Positions 1-10,782 of a stretch of 64,000 bases of DNA are shown one piece after another. Position 1 is the stretch's first letter, and each line of letters opens with the position of its first letter. The stretch is taken from the NCBI GenBank assembly GCA_023014485.1, contig JAJOZX010000091.1, positions 249,001 to 313,000 of the forward strand, read 5' to 3'. The notes under the pieces are model-generated. The model searched no databases. It was given only the letters and a program-made list of their open reading frames with translations, and was not told the origin of the DNA. The translations under genes and the position numbers were made by a program. This stretch comes from Bathynomus jamesi. Lineage: Eukaryota; Arthropoda; Malacostraca; Isopoda; Cirolanidae.

Positions 1-977
1 CAATCATTTTACGTCGAATGAACTCGAACGGACTGAGAAAATGTTTAATGAAATACTTCAAGACTGCGACATTAATGTCGTTTATATTGTGTGTGTGTGT
101 GTTAGTAGAGTTCATTACAAGTTTAAAAGTTTAAATACATTTTAATGGTGAATGTTGTTGTCTTCTTTTGGTCATAAGCAAAAGAATTTCTTGGAATTAC
201 TTCACAAAATATCGCAATGACTGGCTTCGTTCCAATTTTTTTTTTTTTTTTTGAATGGGGACATTCACAAAAAAAAAAAAATCTCTTATAGGTGTATACA
301 CTGTTTTATATATATATATAATGTCATTAGAAATGAAAGCGTTCGATGTCATAAAGGGAGTAATGGATTAACTTTAGGATAAGAATGATATTGGCTTATT
401 TCTCTTTAATTCTTTTGAAAGCTGAGCAGGATTTAGGACTCAGGCATCGCCAGACAATGATTTTTTTTCCCTGAGGCTCGCATCAAACGTAATTCTGAAC
501 CTTTCAGTCTACCATTTACCCTTTCCTTGCGGGTTTTGAAACTGGACCACGCGATTTGAAACTGGACCACGCGATTTTACGAGTCATACAATGAAAACGT
601 GATGCATGATATATAAACCAATTGTAAAAGTTCTAAAATACAAATAATTGACGAAACTTCTGAATGACTTTGACACACTTTTTTTCCAAGTTTTTATTTT
701 TATTTTCAGTTTCGTATAAGTGAAAACAGAAGCTATTTCAAGTAATCGAAAATGGTCATGAAATTAATTAAGATAAGGTTTGAAACATAGCTTGAGCCAT
801 ATTGGAAAATTACCCACTTAACATAAACATGATTTGAACCTGACTTGAAATTACTTAATTAACGTAACTATGGTTTGGATCTTATTCGAAGTATTTAGCG
901 GAAACGTGGTTTGAACTTTATTCGATATTACTCAGTTAACATAAACATTGTTTAAACTCCGCTCGAAATTACTTTGG
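1..977. other. AT-rich stretch without a gene
   Basis: I see no coding potential or recognisable mobile element here. There are short T-runs, a short (TG)n near 90-103 and a short (TA)n near 308. A loose repeat of motifs such as 'ttgaacct.attcgaaattact' recurs from about 780 to 960 and again near 1225-1250, which suggests a degenerate tandem array. Confidence 0.5.
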
Positions 978-981
978 TTAA

Positions 982-1213
982 CCCTTTGAGGACCAAAGGA
1001 CATATTTGTCCCAACGGAAATAATAATATAAATTGTACAATGATGCAACGTTTCTACAAATACATCTACATGTTTATACAGGTATCGTTTAGTTGTCGGA
1101 AAATTAACCCAAAAATGGGTCATTAAGTGACTATAGTTACTAATATCTAATTGTAAATAACAATAAAACTTAAACTTTTACGTTCAAAGAAACGTATACT
1201 GGTCGTCATAGGG
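982..1213. mobile_element. piggyBac-like MITE (TTAA-flanked)
   Basis: A 232-bp non-coding segment is flanked on both sides by TTAA (978-981 and 1214-1217). Its ends are inverted: CCCTTTGAGGACCA at the left and TGGTCGTCATAGGG at the right. TTAA duplications next to CCC-type ends are the signature of the piggyBac superfamily. No transposase is present, so this is a non-autonomous copy. Two smaller elements with similar ends lie at 26,469-26,556 and 27,225-27,309. Confidence 0.65.
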
Positions 1214-1329
1214 TTAAACATAGTTTGGACCTTATTCGAAATTACTCGGTTAATTAACATAAACATGCAGTACAGTGTGAAGTGCTTAATTAATATAAAC
1301 AATACATGATTCGGTCCTTTCTTAACGCA

Positions 1330-1415
1330 TTAGTGCCCATAGGTCTTTTCCGAGACTGAATAAAATCGTCTGGCGTAAGCCAGAACCAAATCAGTAAAGT
1401 GACGCTGGGCACTAA
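1330..1415. repeat. short palindromic MITE-like repeat
   Basis: The segment begins TTAGTGCCCA and ends TGGGCACTAA, a perfect 10-bp inverted terminus. Its interior (about 1,360-1,404, containing aaaatcgtctggcg) recurs at about 58,056-58,101, so it is a dispersed family. No coding capacity. Confidence 0.5.
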
Positions 1416-1517
1416 TTGGTTAATTATCATTCGGCCTTAAGGTGTCTCGAGGAACTAAAGAATTTTTATAGTTTTAAGAAAGTAAAAGTGTTCTCAAAGA
1501 AAAATATTTCGCTAGTA

Positions 1518-1765
1518 CAGAGGGTTGACAAAACTAAGTAGACACCTTTGTTTTTTTTTGTTTTTTTTCCGTAGTTTTTGATTTGACAATAGAAGTCATT
1601 AAATAATAATAGATTTATTGAATGAGTATATTTAGAATCGGTGATGGTTTCCCCTTTCCATTATGTAAAGGTGACACACGTTCTGACATTACATTGATGA
1701 TCTTTGTCATACGTTCTTGAGGATACTCATCACGGTGCTCTCTATTTACTTTTGTGAACCTTCTG
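1518..1765. mobile_element. Tc1-like MITE retaining transposase 3' end
   Basis: A TA-flanked 248-bp element with inverted ends (CAGAGGGTTGACAAA... against ...TTGTGAACCTTCTG). A second copy lies at about 17,791-18,020. The minus strand of the interior resembles the last codons of a Tc1-type transposase (a 'KLINVMPERV'-like string is clearest in the 17.9-kb copy). The rest of the transposase is missing, so it is a deletion derivative. Confidence 0.6.
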
Positions 1766-2099
1766 TATAGTCATCAAATGGTACAAATGGTCAAAACACA
1801 AGATATCGAGGATCAAATACTTTTAATGAAAAAAGCTTGATATTTGCTACTGCGGTTGCTTTTATGTTGAAAGAGCCAATTTTCAGCATATATCATTTAT
1901 ACTTATTCCACTGCCAGTTGGTTCTGTATTTTTGTTTGATACATGATGCCCGAAATTGTTTTGTTTCCCTTTTAAACAAACATCCACACACTCATACACA
2001 CCCACACACACTATACGTCAGTTGTACTACCTACTAATTTGAGCTATCAACTAGGATGTGCTATCATTTTATGAAGTCGTAAATTTATTCAGTCATTTA

Positions 2100-2378
2100 C
2101 ATAATCGTTTTAGAAAGATCAAAGAGAGGAGAGCAATGCAATTGCAACCTTTTCGATACCTTCCGAAGTGTATAGAAGGTTTTAGCCTAAGAGAACACCA
2201 GCTTCTAGTCGAGTGTCCATTACTTGTTGCACAGCGTTATATTCATTCCATAAAAATTAATATCTCCCTACACACGCTCTTCCAAAGGGATTTTGTCACT
2301 GAGCAAATTAACTTTAATTCATCCTTGAAAAACACTTTGATAAATTACCTTCATATAGTCAGAAATGTGTTCAATTAA
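2100..2378 (+). pseudogene. possible LINE C-terminal remnant
   Basis: An open stretch ending at 2378 encodes a peptide containing EHQLLVECPLL followed by a run of hydrophobic and basic residues. This resembles the tail of LINE ORF2 proteins after RNase H (the 'H.L..CP' zinc-like region). There is no good start and no upstream reverse transcriptase, so it would be a 5'-truncated fossil. It could also be chance. Confidence 0.35.
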
Positions 2379-2579
2379 GGAGCAGTTGTTTGGTCTTTGT
2401 ATTCGAGAGTAGAAGGATTTTATTTTGTAGTGAGCACCACTTTATTCAATGTAATTAATTAATTATTAATCATATATGCAAATAATTGGGAGATGTTACT
2501 TTAAATTTAGTGTATGTCCGTATGTATGTATGTATGTGTGTGTGTGTATAAAGCCTTTCGTGTTTTGAATATGAAGATT

Positions 2580-2676
2580 AATGGATCACCTGAAGATCAG
2601 GGCCCTCAGCCTTCGTTAGTTAGCCTTATAAGGCTAACTAACGAAGGCTGGGGGCCCTGATCTTCAGGTGATCCAT
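2580..2676. repeat. near-perfect palindrome (foldback MITE)
   Basis: Two arms of about 45 bp meet at the centre (ccttataagg), giving one almost uninterrupted hairpin. The outer motif (gatcacctgaagatcaggg, then ccttcgttagttagc) is shared with the longer element at 3,636-3,829, and both match the family at 27,700-27,955 less closely. Non-coding. Confidence 0.75.
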
Positions 2677-3635
2677 TATTATTATTATTATTATTACTAC
2701 TACTACTAATACCATCGGGAGGTAGTCGAACACCCGACCTCCTCAGTCTCTTCGAAGAATGTATACACGGAATGAATGATCGTACAAAATGTAAACACTG
2801 TTGGAAATAAATTCGCAGCAATTCATAGACTAAATGTTAATTTTGAATATAAAACTGAGAATTAACGTTTTCGTAAAAAATGAATAACTGGACATATATA
2901 GTACATAAGCAATACCTATATAAAATATAAAACAAATGAGCATCTAACTTCTTTCGAAGGTTATTCGTACAGAATATAGAATACACGTGAACAAATAATT
3001 TGTATTTAGAAAGAATACGAAACAGGGAACACTGGAATTCCTCTTCCCGCTTTCCTTCAAGAAGGAGAAAGGAAAGTAGTCGTTTTTCTAGTCTTTTGTC
3101 GCCTGTCGCCTTCTAACAGGTTCAGAGATAAGCTAAAATTTATAAATAGAAAGAATTGCTTCTATTCTTGTAACTCAAATGCAAAAAATAAACGTAAGCT
3201 TCCTTTGAGCGAGTCAACAAGCGTTCCGCCATCAAAGTGAAGATTTATTTCCTTTTACGTATCATGTACAATCCAATTCGAATGTTTTATAATATTAAAG
3301 AACGACTATTAAATCTATTTATATCGTCCATTACGACTACTTTTATGCGATAACGTCGTGTTCGTTCGTCTATTATTCTTTTTATAAGCGTAGATTACAA
3401 GAGTTTCCCTAAACTTAAAGTATATTGTTCGTTTGCGATATTTTCCGGCTTTCTTTACAATAATTTCTTTTTCATTTTCTTTTTTTTAATTTGGAAGGGT
3501 AACACAAAAGTTCTCAAATATAAATAGGATATTTATTGTATTCTGGTGTTATAACGCCTAAAAAATGAAATGTTTGTGGATTTTAAAGCGATAATTTACT
3601 TATTATACGATGAAATTCTCTTAATAAATTAATCT

Positions 3636-3829
3636 GGATCACCTGAAGATCAGGGGCCCAGCCTTCGTTAATTAGCCTTATAAGGATAACTACGAAAATA
3701 TCACGACTTAACCTAACAATCGTTAAGGGCGTACAGTTGACCTAACGATTGGTTAGTTGTTGTGATATTTTCGTTAGTTAGCTTTATAAGGCTAACTAAC
3801 GAAGGCTGGGGGCCCTGATCTTCATATCC
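3636..3829. mobile_element. foldback MITE, same family as 2,580-2,676
   Basis: Inverted arms of about 90 bp read ggatcacctgaagatcaggg at the left and the reverse complement at the right. The interior holds a second nested inversion around 'acctaacaatcgttaagggcgt'. It has no reading frame. The inner segment with 'cgacttaacctaac' links it to the element at 27,700-27,955. Confidence 0.65.
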
Positions 3830-4256
3830 ATAATAATAATCCAGGAGTGAGCTTAATGGCCACGTTCGTTTGGTCTGAGTACTGTACCAGTTTCTGTTCC
3901 TCCTCTTTATACACGAATTACATATAACCTATACCCTACTTTACTGTATACCCACTTTCATTTTTATATTCCACATTCCGCACTCTCATTGTATAAACAT
4001 TCCTAGCATCAGAAATTCCTCCGCACGAATGTTACGTCTTTGCATACACCCAAAAATGATCCAATAAATATTTGTCTGTATAACGTCATTCCCACAATTT
4101 TACCTAATTAGACTTCCATTTTACGCTCCGCTTTATGTCCAGAAACGTACCATTAGTCTTCAGATTTTAAGTAGCGCTTCCGTCTCATTGTTAAAACTTT
4201 ATACTGTAAATAATTCTCGTACGAAGGCACACGAATTCATATTATGTCTGTAGGTC

Positions 4257-4258
<2 letters not shown>
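3830..4258. other. no gene seen
   Basis: AT-rich sequence with no supported coding or repeat structure. It ends at a 34-base poly-T tract (about 4,259-4,293). Confidence 0.5.
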
Positions 4259-4295
<37 letters not shown>

Positions 4296-4553
4296 TCAAA
4301 TTATCAGTCAGCCAAACGCGGAGGAAGAAAACCGGTCGAATTGCTGTTATTGTATTTGTCTTACTATAGAAATACCTTTTCTACAAACGATAAGATTCGT
4401 TGATACGAGCAACGTAATTTCTTTTAATGGTTTGGAAAAATGCTTCTTTAGCAGTTATAGGAAGAAAACGCAAATGGCAATCTCGAATGGAAGCGCAATC
4501 GAGATTTCTTTTTAAATGCATTATCATCTGGGTATATGTATGACGTACACATG

Positions 4554-4554
<1 letters not shown>

Positions 4555-4599
<45 letters not shown>

Positions 4600-4930
4600 T
4601 AGAATGCTCACTACGCCTTGGACAGCAACCCCCCACCCACCCACCCCAAAAAACCTAGGAGGGTATTGGGAGGGACGAGTGTTACTAAAACCTTCCCTGG
4701 TTCTCCCTTAATTTGTATATTAAATTTGGTGCAGATTACCCTAGTCATTTAGGCGTGTATAGACGAACATAGGAGGTCCCCTTCCAAATCTCCCCAACTA
4801 GGAGTGAGAAAGGTGTGCTACTAAAACCTTCCCTGGCTCTCCCTTAATGTGAATACTAAACTTGGTGCAGATTATCCAAACCACTTAGAGGACTCCTTCC
4901 AGTACACCTCCAATGGGAAGAGGGTGGTGT

Positions 4931-4972
<42 letters not shown>

Positions 4973-5060
4973 AAAACGTTCAATGGTTCTCCCTTAATGT
5001 GGACAGTAAATTTGGTGTTGATTACCCAAGCTGTTTAAGCGTAAATAAACAAACACATTA
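4555..5060. repeat. microsatellites plus degenerate ~155-bp tandem repeat
   Basis: A (TA)n tract at about 4,555-4,600 is followed by three diverged units. Each contains 'ccttccctggttctcccttaat' or a variant, then 'taaa.ttggtg.agatta.cc' (near 4,690, 4,830 and 4,990). A (GT)n tract (4,935-4,970) lies inside the third unit. Apparent proteins rich in Tyr-Ile here are artefacts of translating (TA)n. Confidence 0.65.
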
Positions 5061-5263
5061 TTATCATATATATATATAAATGAAAATGAAATGAAAAGGT
5101 TTATTGGCAGACTATAGTTCATATGACAAATATTTTTAATACAATGACAGTTCACATACTAAAGATAGAAATATATACAGTTGATTAGAAATAATACCGT
5201 AATGTCGAAGTTAAGTGGAGCTACAGACAGACGTTTTCGTACCAAGAATTCCATAGCTTAGAA

Positions 5264-5599
5264 CAGTGGTTCCCAATCTGGGGTCCCAGGACCCCTGGGG
5301 GTCCGCGAAGGTAGTACTGGGAGTCCGTGAGCTTTCAATATTTCGAAAGGCTCCAATGGAAATCGTACAGTTTCCTTGCTCTTGGCTGAAATTATTAATA
5401 CTTTTTTAATACGTTGTTTTTGTAATTGCATACTCAGTTATATGTCTTTTATTTGATAGTGAAAAATGAAAAAACGAGTTAATTATTAATTAATGAAAAC
5501 AGTTTGTTGGGTAGACGGAATCTTTCAAAAACATGGGTTTCGTGGGAAAAATATAAAAATCAAAGGGGTCCTTGGTGGTGAAAAGGTTGAGAACCACTG
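5264..5599. mobile_element. hAT-type MITE with 8-bp duplication
   Basis: A 336-bp element starts CAGTGGTTCCCAA and ends TTGAGAACCACTG. It is flanked by gcttagaa (5,256-5,263) and gcttagag (5,600-5,607), an 8-bp target duplication with one mismatch. Ends of this kind are typical of hAT (Charlie-like) MITEs. It sits in the LINE at 5,080-6,512. Confidence 0.8.
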
Positions 5600-5943
5600 G
5601 CTTAGAGGATAAACTGCAGGACTCGTGGATAGCTTGGATAATCGGGTTGGTTGATTTTTTTTTAATTCTTTGCATCAGATTGTATTGAGCACGTCTTGTT
5701 ACCTCCGGGAAGCTCGGGACATTGCGGGTAGCAAACATTTGCGAAGCTGAGCATCTCGGGGGTAATTTATGTAAGAGTCTAAAAGACCTGTTGTACAGCA
5801 AATTTAGAGTTTTACCAGAACCTTTTTTATAATTCACCCAGAGTTGCTGTCCGTAAATATTACTGCAGAAAGTACGAGAGAGAGTGTCTTTAGCTGCACT
5901 TGTACAGAACCGAAAGTTCCTTATAGTCATATTCGCTTTAGCA

Positions 5944-6135
5944 CAGTGGTTCTTAACCAGGGGGGCGCGCCCCCCTAGAAACAGGAATTTCTCTAATTGT
6001 ATTTGTTATTCTCTTAACGAGAGCATGGGCTAATATTGAGAAGTTATTGAGAATGTTATTTTGATTGAAGGGGGGCGTGGAGGGAAGGACCAATTCCTAG
6101 AGGGGGCATGGTAGTAAAAAGGTTAAGAACCACTG
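5944..6135. mobile_element. hAT-type MITE with perfect 8-bp duplication
   Basis: A 192-bp element starts CAGTGGTTCTTAACC and ends GGTTAAGAACCACTG. It is flanked by a perfect ctttagca duplication (5,936-5,943 and 6,136-6,143). It has the same type of ends as the element at 5,264 but a different interior, and inserted into the same dead LINE. Confidence 0.88.
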
Positions 6136-7046
6136 CTTTAGCACAAAGGCTTCGAGATTGTTTTCTTATATCCGAGTCATCACCCAAGGAGCTGGTAATT
6201 TTGACCCAAATACTTAAACTCTTGTAATTCCTCAATTACTTCACCTTTCATTTTAAACCTTATATCAGCTGGCTGATTGCAGATTTTAGGATGAAATTGC
6301 ATAACCTTAGTTTTTGTGACATTAAAAAGAATATCATGTTTCTGCGAATACACTTCGCAGACTTTTAGTAGCCGATCCAGACCTTTAACAGAGGGACTTA
6401 TTAACACCATATCATCGGCATATATATAGTATGTGAAAGGTTTATAACCTATGAAGTTTACATGTGTGCATGATTTTAGCTTGACATGTATTATTATAGT
6501 ATATCCATTCAATCTGTAGTTTACCTCTCCCCAAGTGTGTGTTTACATGTGTGTTTACACCATGTATGGTGTTAATTAATGTTAAGTTTATACTGTTGTT
6601 GTTGTTGTGAATTCTTGAACTTTGTGAGTCTGGCTATTACCTGCTTCAAAGCGTTTATTCTTAAGTCACTTTGTTTAATTAAGAGAGGATTTTTTTTATC
6701 TTATTTCAGACCCTTCTCAGACACACCTGTATAAATATTGGCAAAATCCAACTGGGTCCCGTGAGTAATTTTATATATATATTTATGAAATATCTGTATG
6801 GAAAAAAAAATAATTTATTAAGAAAACGCAAGATATTTTGGTCTTTGATTTCAATTCATTTAAAAAGTCTACACAACGTATAGTCACCTAACGTCTCTCA
6901 TAAGCTCTCAAAGTGATAATGGGCGGTGCTTACTATCACGTGATTATCAAATGTGTATTCAGAATACTGAAAAAAATGGTATAAAATGAAAATTTTATGA
7001 TAAACTCAAATAATTATAATTCCTTGTGTTATACTATATATATATA

Positions 7047-7266
7047 CACAGGGTGATTCAAAAGTCAGGTTACATAGGGAAATACTGTATTATGTAATGA
7101 TACAGGAGAATAGTCACATCACATGTTCGATATGGCCACTGTTAACGGCAATGCACTTGTGCAGCCAGCTAGGAATATCACATCAATATCACATCGATAA
7201 CATCTCATAACTCATTTACCTGCAAAGAAACAGAAAAGCCCTATGTAACCTGACTTTTGAATCACC

Positions 7267-7271
<5 letters not shown>
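7047..7271. mobile_element. Tc1/mariner-type MITE, TA-flanked
   Basis: Inverted ends of about 31 bp (CACAGGGTGATTCAAAAGTC at each terminus) are flanked by TA at 7,045-7,046 and 7,272-7,273. The 225-bp body has no reading frame. The right end runs straight into a (TA)n tract (about 7,272-7,319). Confidence 0.8.
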
Positions 7272-7322
<51 letters not shown>

Positions 7323-7592
7323 TAATCAGTCAGGAGAGCCAGAGACTGGCACAGTGTTCAGGTCAAATAATGCGTGTCATTGCTCTAACTTCTGCAATAC
7401 TATAATGTATTATTACTACCATCATCAACATTCGAACCCTTGACCTCAGTATCTTCACTTGGCTTACCCACTGAGTTTTACGGACAAAGTACGAGTATTA
7501 TTTAGTACTTCCATTTTTCCCGGGCTTTTTAGGCATTGCTAATGTACTTAAACTTTTGGATATTAATGTAGTATTTTCATAACAATATTGTG

Positions 7593-7950
7593 AAAAATAT
7601 CATTTATCTATGAAATTGGTTGTAAACAATGTGATTCCTTTTACATAGGTCAGACGGGAAAGGATTTACACACACGTATAAAACAGCATCAATATTCCGT
7701 TAGAACGGGACAGTCGTCCAGTGCCCTTTTTGTCCATTTGTCAGAGTTATCCCACTGTATTGATTGGAATAATGCTTCAGTTTTATTTCACTCTAGCAAC
7801 ATTGTTAATAGAAATATTCTTGAGTCTGCCATTATCCAACTTACAAATAACTTCAACATAAGCAAAGTTCTTTTTCAACTCGATCCTGTTGTTTTGAATT
7901 CCTTCAGAACAGATTTAGATAAGAAGGGTAGAACGCTAAATCTTTGGTAA
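7593..7950 (+). pseudogene. Penelope-like element GIY-YIG endonuclease domain (5'-truncated)
   Basis: The frame opens after a stop near 7,590 and ends at the TAA at 7,948-7,950. It encodes a two-cysteine motif (GCKQC) directly followed by SFYIGQTGK and 'LHTRIKQH', then about 75 further residues ending RTLNLW. This order (CxxC, YIG, R...H) is that of the C-terminal GIY-YIG endonuclease of Penelope-like retroelements. The reverse transcriptase that should lie upstream is absent, so this is a 5'-truncated copy. A hammerhead-like ribozyme motif lies 330 bp downstream, as expected for the terminal repeat of such elements. Confidence 0.75.
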
Positions 7951-8185
7951 ACTTGTATGCCACTCTAATAACTTTTATTTTTCAATTTATTTTTATATAC
8001 AAGAAGGGCAGTCACCCAGAGTGCTAAAACCCGGGCAGATTTCCAGTATAAATTTGTATTTTTTTTTCTTATAACATTGGTTGGAAACAATTCATTTGAT
8101 CTTGTGCTAAAAATCGATAGTTTTTCCTTACAAATTTGTATGCCCCTCCCACAATCCTTTAATTTTTAATTTTATTTCTCCGTTT

Positions 8186-8238
<53 letters not shown>

Positions 8239-8400
8239 CCTGTAACCTATATATAGGCTGTAACTCTTTATGTACTTCAGTGTTCCTGAGGATGTCATTA
8301 GACGAAAGCGCTTGAGCACCATTCTGTGTTTCCTTTCCTTCGTGGTTTTATTCATCATAAATATTTTTCACGTGTTACTTTCGTGAAATAATTTTCATAT
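7951..8400 (+). mobile_element. Penelope-like element 3' region
   Basis: Non-coding tail following the GIY-YIG frame, with a (TA)n tract at about 8,190-8,236 and the hammerhead-like motif at 8,280-8,319. The right boundary is not fixed; the (TA)n at 8,398-8,412 is a plausible end. Confidence 0.5.
8280..8319 (+). ncRNA. hammerhead ribozyme-like motif
   Basis: Helix I pairs GTGTTC (8,280-8,285) with GAGCAC (8,314-8,319), five Watson-Crick pairs and one G-U. Between them are CTGAGGA (8,286-8,292, matching the core CUGANGA), helix II GTC/GAC (8,294-8,296 and 8,301-8,303), GAAA (8,304-8,307), then GCGCTT. Helix III would be the six-base palindrome AGCGCT, which can pair only between two molecules or tandem copies, as described for Penelope-type hammerheads. 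One unpaired base (T 8,293) separates the core from helix II, which departs from the standard fold. Confidence 0.55.
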
Positions 8401-8412
8401 ATATATATATAC

Positions 8413-9180
8413 AGTATGTATGTGTGTGTGTATATACTGTAGCTCTTCAGCAGCTGTTAAAAAGAACCCGAATACTTTATATTTAGAACACAAATTACGC
8501 ACTAAATTTCCTCCTTTTTACTTTAAAATTTTTAAAATTGTCACTTTATTTTTAAAAATCTTTCCTTCCTTTCATCCTCTCTTCTTTACTTTAAAATTTT
8601 CACTCGTCTTTAAATTTCTTCCATCTTTTAACCTTTCTTCCTTAAAACAAACAGCCTCTCGTAAGGACCAGCCGGTCTGTTGTTGCTGTTTGGTGTCCTT
8701 TGTATTCTCTTGTAAGTCTCTTCTCCTAACCAAGATTTGAACTCGCTCTCAAACCTTTAAAACGACTTTAAAAATCTGAATTTATATTAAAATTTTTGTC
8801 GTTAAATGGCTTTACTTCGTTATAGTTAGATGCGAGTAGATCGTAAGTATGAATATTTATGAATTAAAACTTCATTCATTAAATATGTATTTTGCAAATT
8901 TTTTGTTAACGCCCTTCTCATTTGAAAGCACACTTTTATTGTAATATTAATAATATGCACGAATGACCTCGACTGTATTTTAACTAGGGTTAAAATATTC
9001 TCTTGTGCAGTGTTGGTGAAATAAATTGTATGAAAAAATTTCTACAATGTTCAGTAAATTTCTGATTCCTAATTTTTGGGTTTTGTTATGAAATTATATA
9101 CTTCTCGTCAGTAATAATAATAATAATAATATATACCAAAACAAAAATTACTAATCACGTTAGTAATTTTTTTTAAAATT
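8413..9180. other. no gene seen
   Basis: Low-complexity pyrimidine-rich and AT-rich sequence. Apparent small open frames have no domain character. A short (ATA)n lies near 9,112-9,131. Confidence 0.45.
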
Positions 9181-9274
9181 TTCTTTTATATGTAGATTTT
9201 GGGTGAAATTCCATTTCACAATTCCATTCGCGGAGTGTCAGATGGAAAGTGGGCGGAGCCTAACTCAGCAAGTT

Positions 9275-10090
9275 GTGAATTAAACGAAGCCTACTACAGA
9301 GTCTTATCATATCATTTATGAAGTGTCATTCAAATTAAATTTACAACTTACTACAACTATTTACTACGTAGTAAAGAGTTATCTTGTGGGAAGCAATAAA
9401 GTTATATTGTTCGGAGTTCCTTTTATCTGGATGTTATTTACATTTCATTTGGAAAACATGAGGCCAAAATTAGGAGACAAAATTAGCAGCCATTTTAGAC
9501 CGACGTCAACCGTCCCCATTCCTCCTCACCTACATGAAGCACACTGGCCAACAATTTCGTTAATGGGATTTACGTTTTGTATATCTCGCTTCAGAGGGAG
9601 CTGCGATTCAATTTTTGTATGAACATTTATCAATGAAACTGAACTTTATGATAAGACTCCCTAGCAGGTTTTGATTAAACCAAACCTAATTAAACCTATC
9701 TACAGAGTAGTCTTATTATAAAAATTAATTTCATTGATAAACGTTCATGCAAAAATTGACTCGCAGCGCCCTCTGAGGTGATCAATACAAAATACAAATC
9801 CCATTGATGATTTTTCTAACTAGGCTGCGTCATGTAGTTCAGGGGGATAGATATCGATCTGAAATGGCTGCTAATTTTGGCTTAATATTTTCCGAATGAA
9901 ATATAAATGTAAATGTAATAGTAAATAACGTCCAGATAAAAGGAAATCCGGACAATATAACTTTATATTGCTTCCCACAGGATAAATCTTTGGTACAGAA
10001 AAAATAGTACGAGTAAATTGTAGATTTCATTTTGTATGATACTCATGAATAATATGATAAGACTCTGTAGTAGGCTTTGATTAAACTGAA
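9275..10090. repeat. ~800-bp long inverted repeat (hairpin)
   Basis: The left arm starts near 'aacgaagcctactacagagtcttatcat' and the right arm ends with its near reverse complement at about 10,050-10,085. Matching blocks (for example 'aagcaataaagttatattg', 'aaatggctgctaatttt' and the 'cgctgcgagtc'-like block) run inward with indels to a centre near 9,690. It has no open reading frame. It could be a foldback transposon or two inverted copies of one repeat. Confidence 0.7.
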
Positions 10091-10099
10091 AAAAGAAAA

Positions 10100-10780
10100 C
10101 GAATAAAACTCAGCCGTTAAATTAGATGGTAAACTTAATTAATTAATTATTTCAAAATATTTAGACTCCAAATCGCGTTTTCAAACATATTAACGCCAAA
10201 AAAATTGCAATAAATGATGATTGTAAAAATATTTATATTAATAAATAAAATTAAACGTGTATTAATTAATATATATTAATTTATCAGTAAATTTAATTAA
10301 ATATTAAAAAAAAACCTATTGGCCAAATTCATTTGAGTCTCTCTACTACCGTCTTTATTAACTCTCTCAATGCGTTTACAGCCATCATTTGAAAACTAAC
10401 ATTTCAAAAACTTGTGGGAAGATGGCTCTGCTAAATCGCAGTAAATTCCAAACGTACCTATTTCATAAATAAAATAATCACTGCAAACGCCCGGACGTGC
10501 AAGACTGGTTGTATTTTAGATGAGAATGACACTTAAAACTGGGTTGTACAATAACGTGGAGAGAAGGACAGTTTCTTTTTAATATTCTCCGAAGTTATAA
10601 ACCAAATACCACAATTTAGCCATTGGCTAAGTAGACCATTTTTTGCCAACGTACAACTAATAACACAGTTTACTATGTAATTTCCGTCTGAGACCTTTCA
10701 TGATAGCTGTAAATTTTCTCTCTTCATCATCATTTTAGCGTCATATAAATCCTATATACAATAAAATCAGTTACTTCATA
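10100..10780. other. no gene seen
   Basis: AT-rich sequence, including an interval with many 'taattaa' motifs. No supported feature. Confidence 0.45.
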
Positions 10781-10782
10781 TA

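Larger units (their letters stand above)
5080..6512 (-). pseudogene. LINE reverse transcriptase, decayed 3' half
   Basis: The minus strand carries the RT palm motif YADDMVL (peptide from about 6,512 to 6,180), then 'KTKVMQF' and 'FKYLG', and further downstream a C-terminal block with 'LLYNRSFRLLHKLP' and 'RRAQYNL' (about 5,930-5,630). These are typical of CR1/Jockey-type ORF2 proteins. A polyadenylation signal on the minus strand and an A-rich tail lie near 5,080-5,100. Two hAT MITEs (5,264-5,599 and 5,944-6,135) split the gene and the frame shifts between blocks. No endonuclease part remains. The element is 5'-truncated and dead. Confidence 0.75.

Noticed and set aside
4381..4644. Tyr/Ile-rich open frames over TA microsatellites (also near 8.2, 13.1, 17.1, 17.4, 33.7, 49.1 and 58.3 kb)
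   Set aside because: They are translations of (TA)n with no other protein character.
9323..9622. 99-codon frame as a gene
   Set aside because: It lies within the arm of a long inverted repeat and shows no domain.
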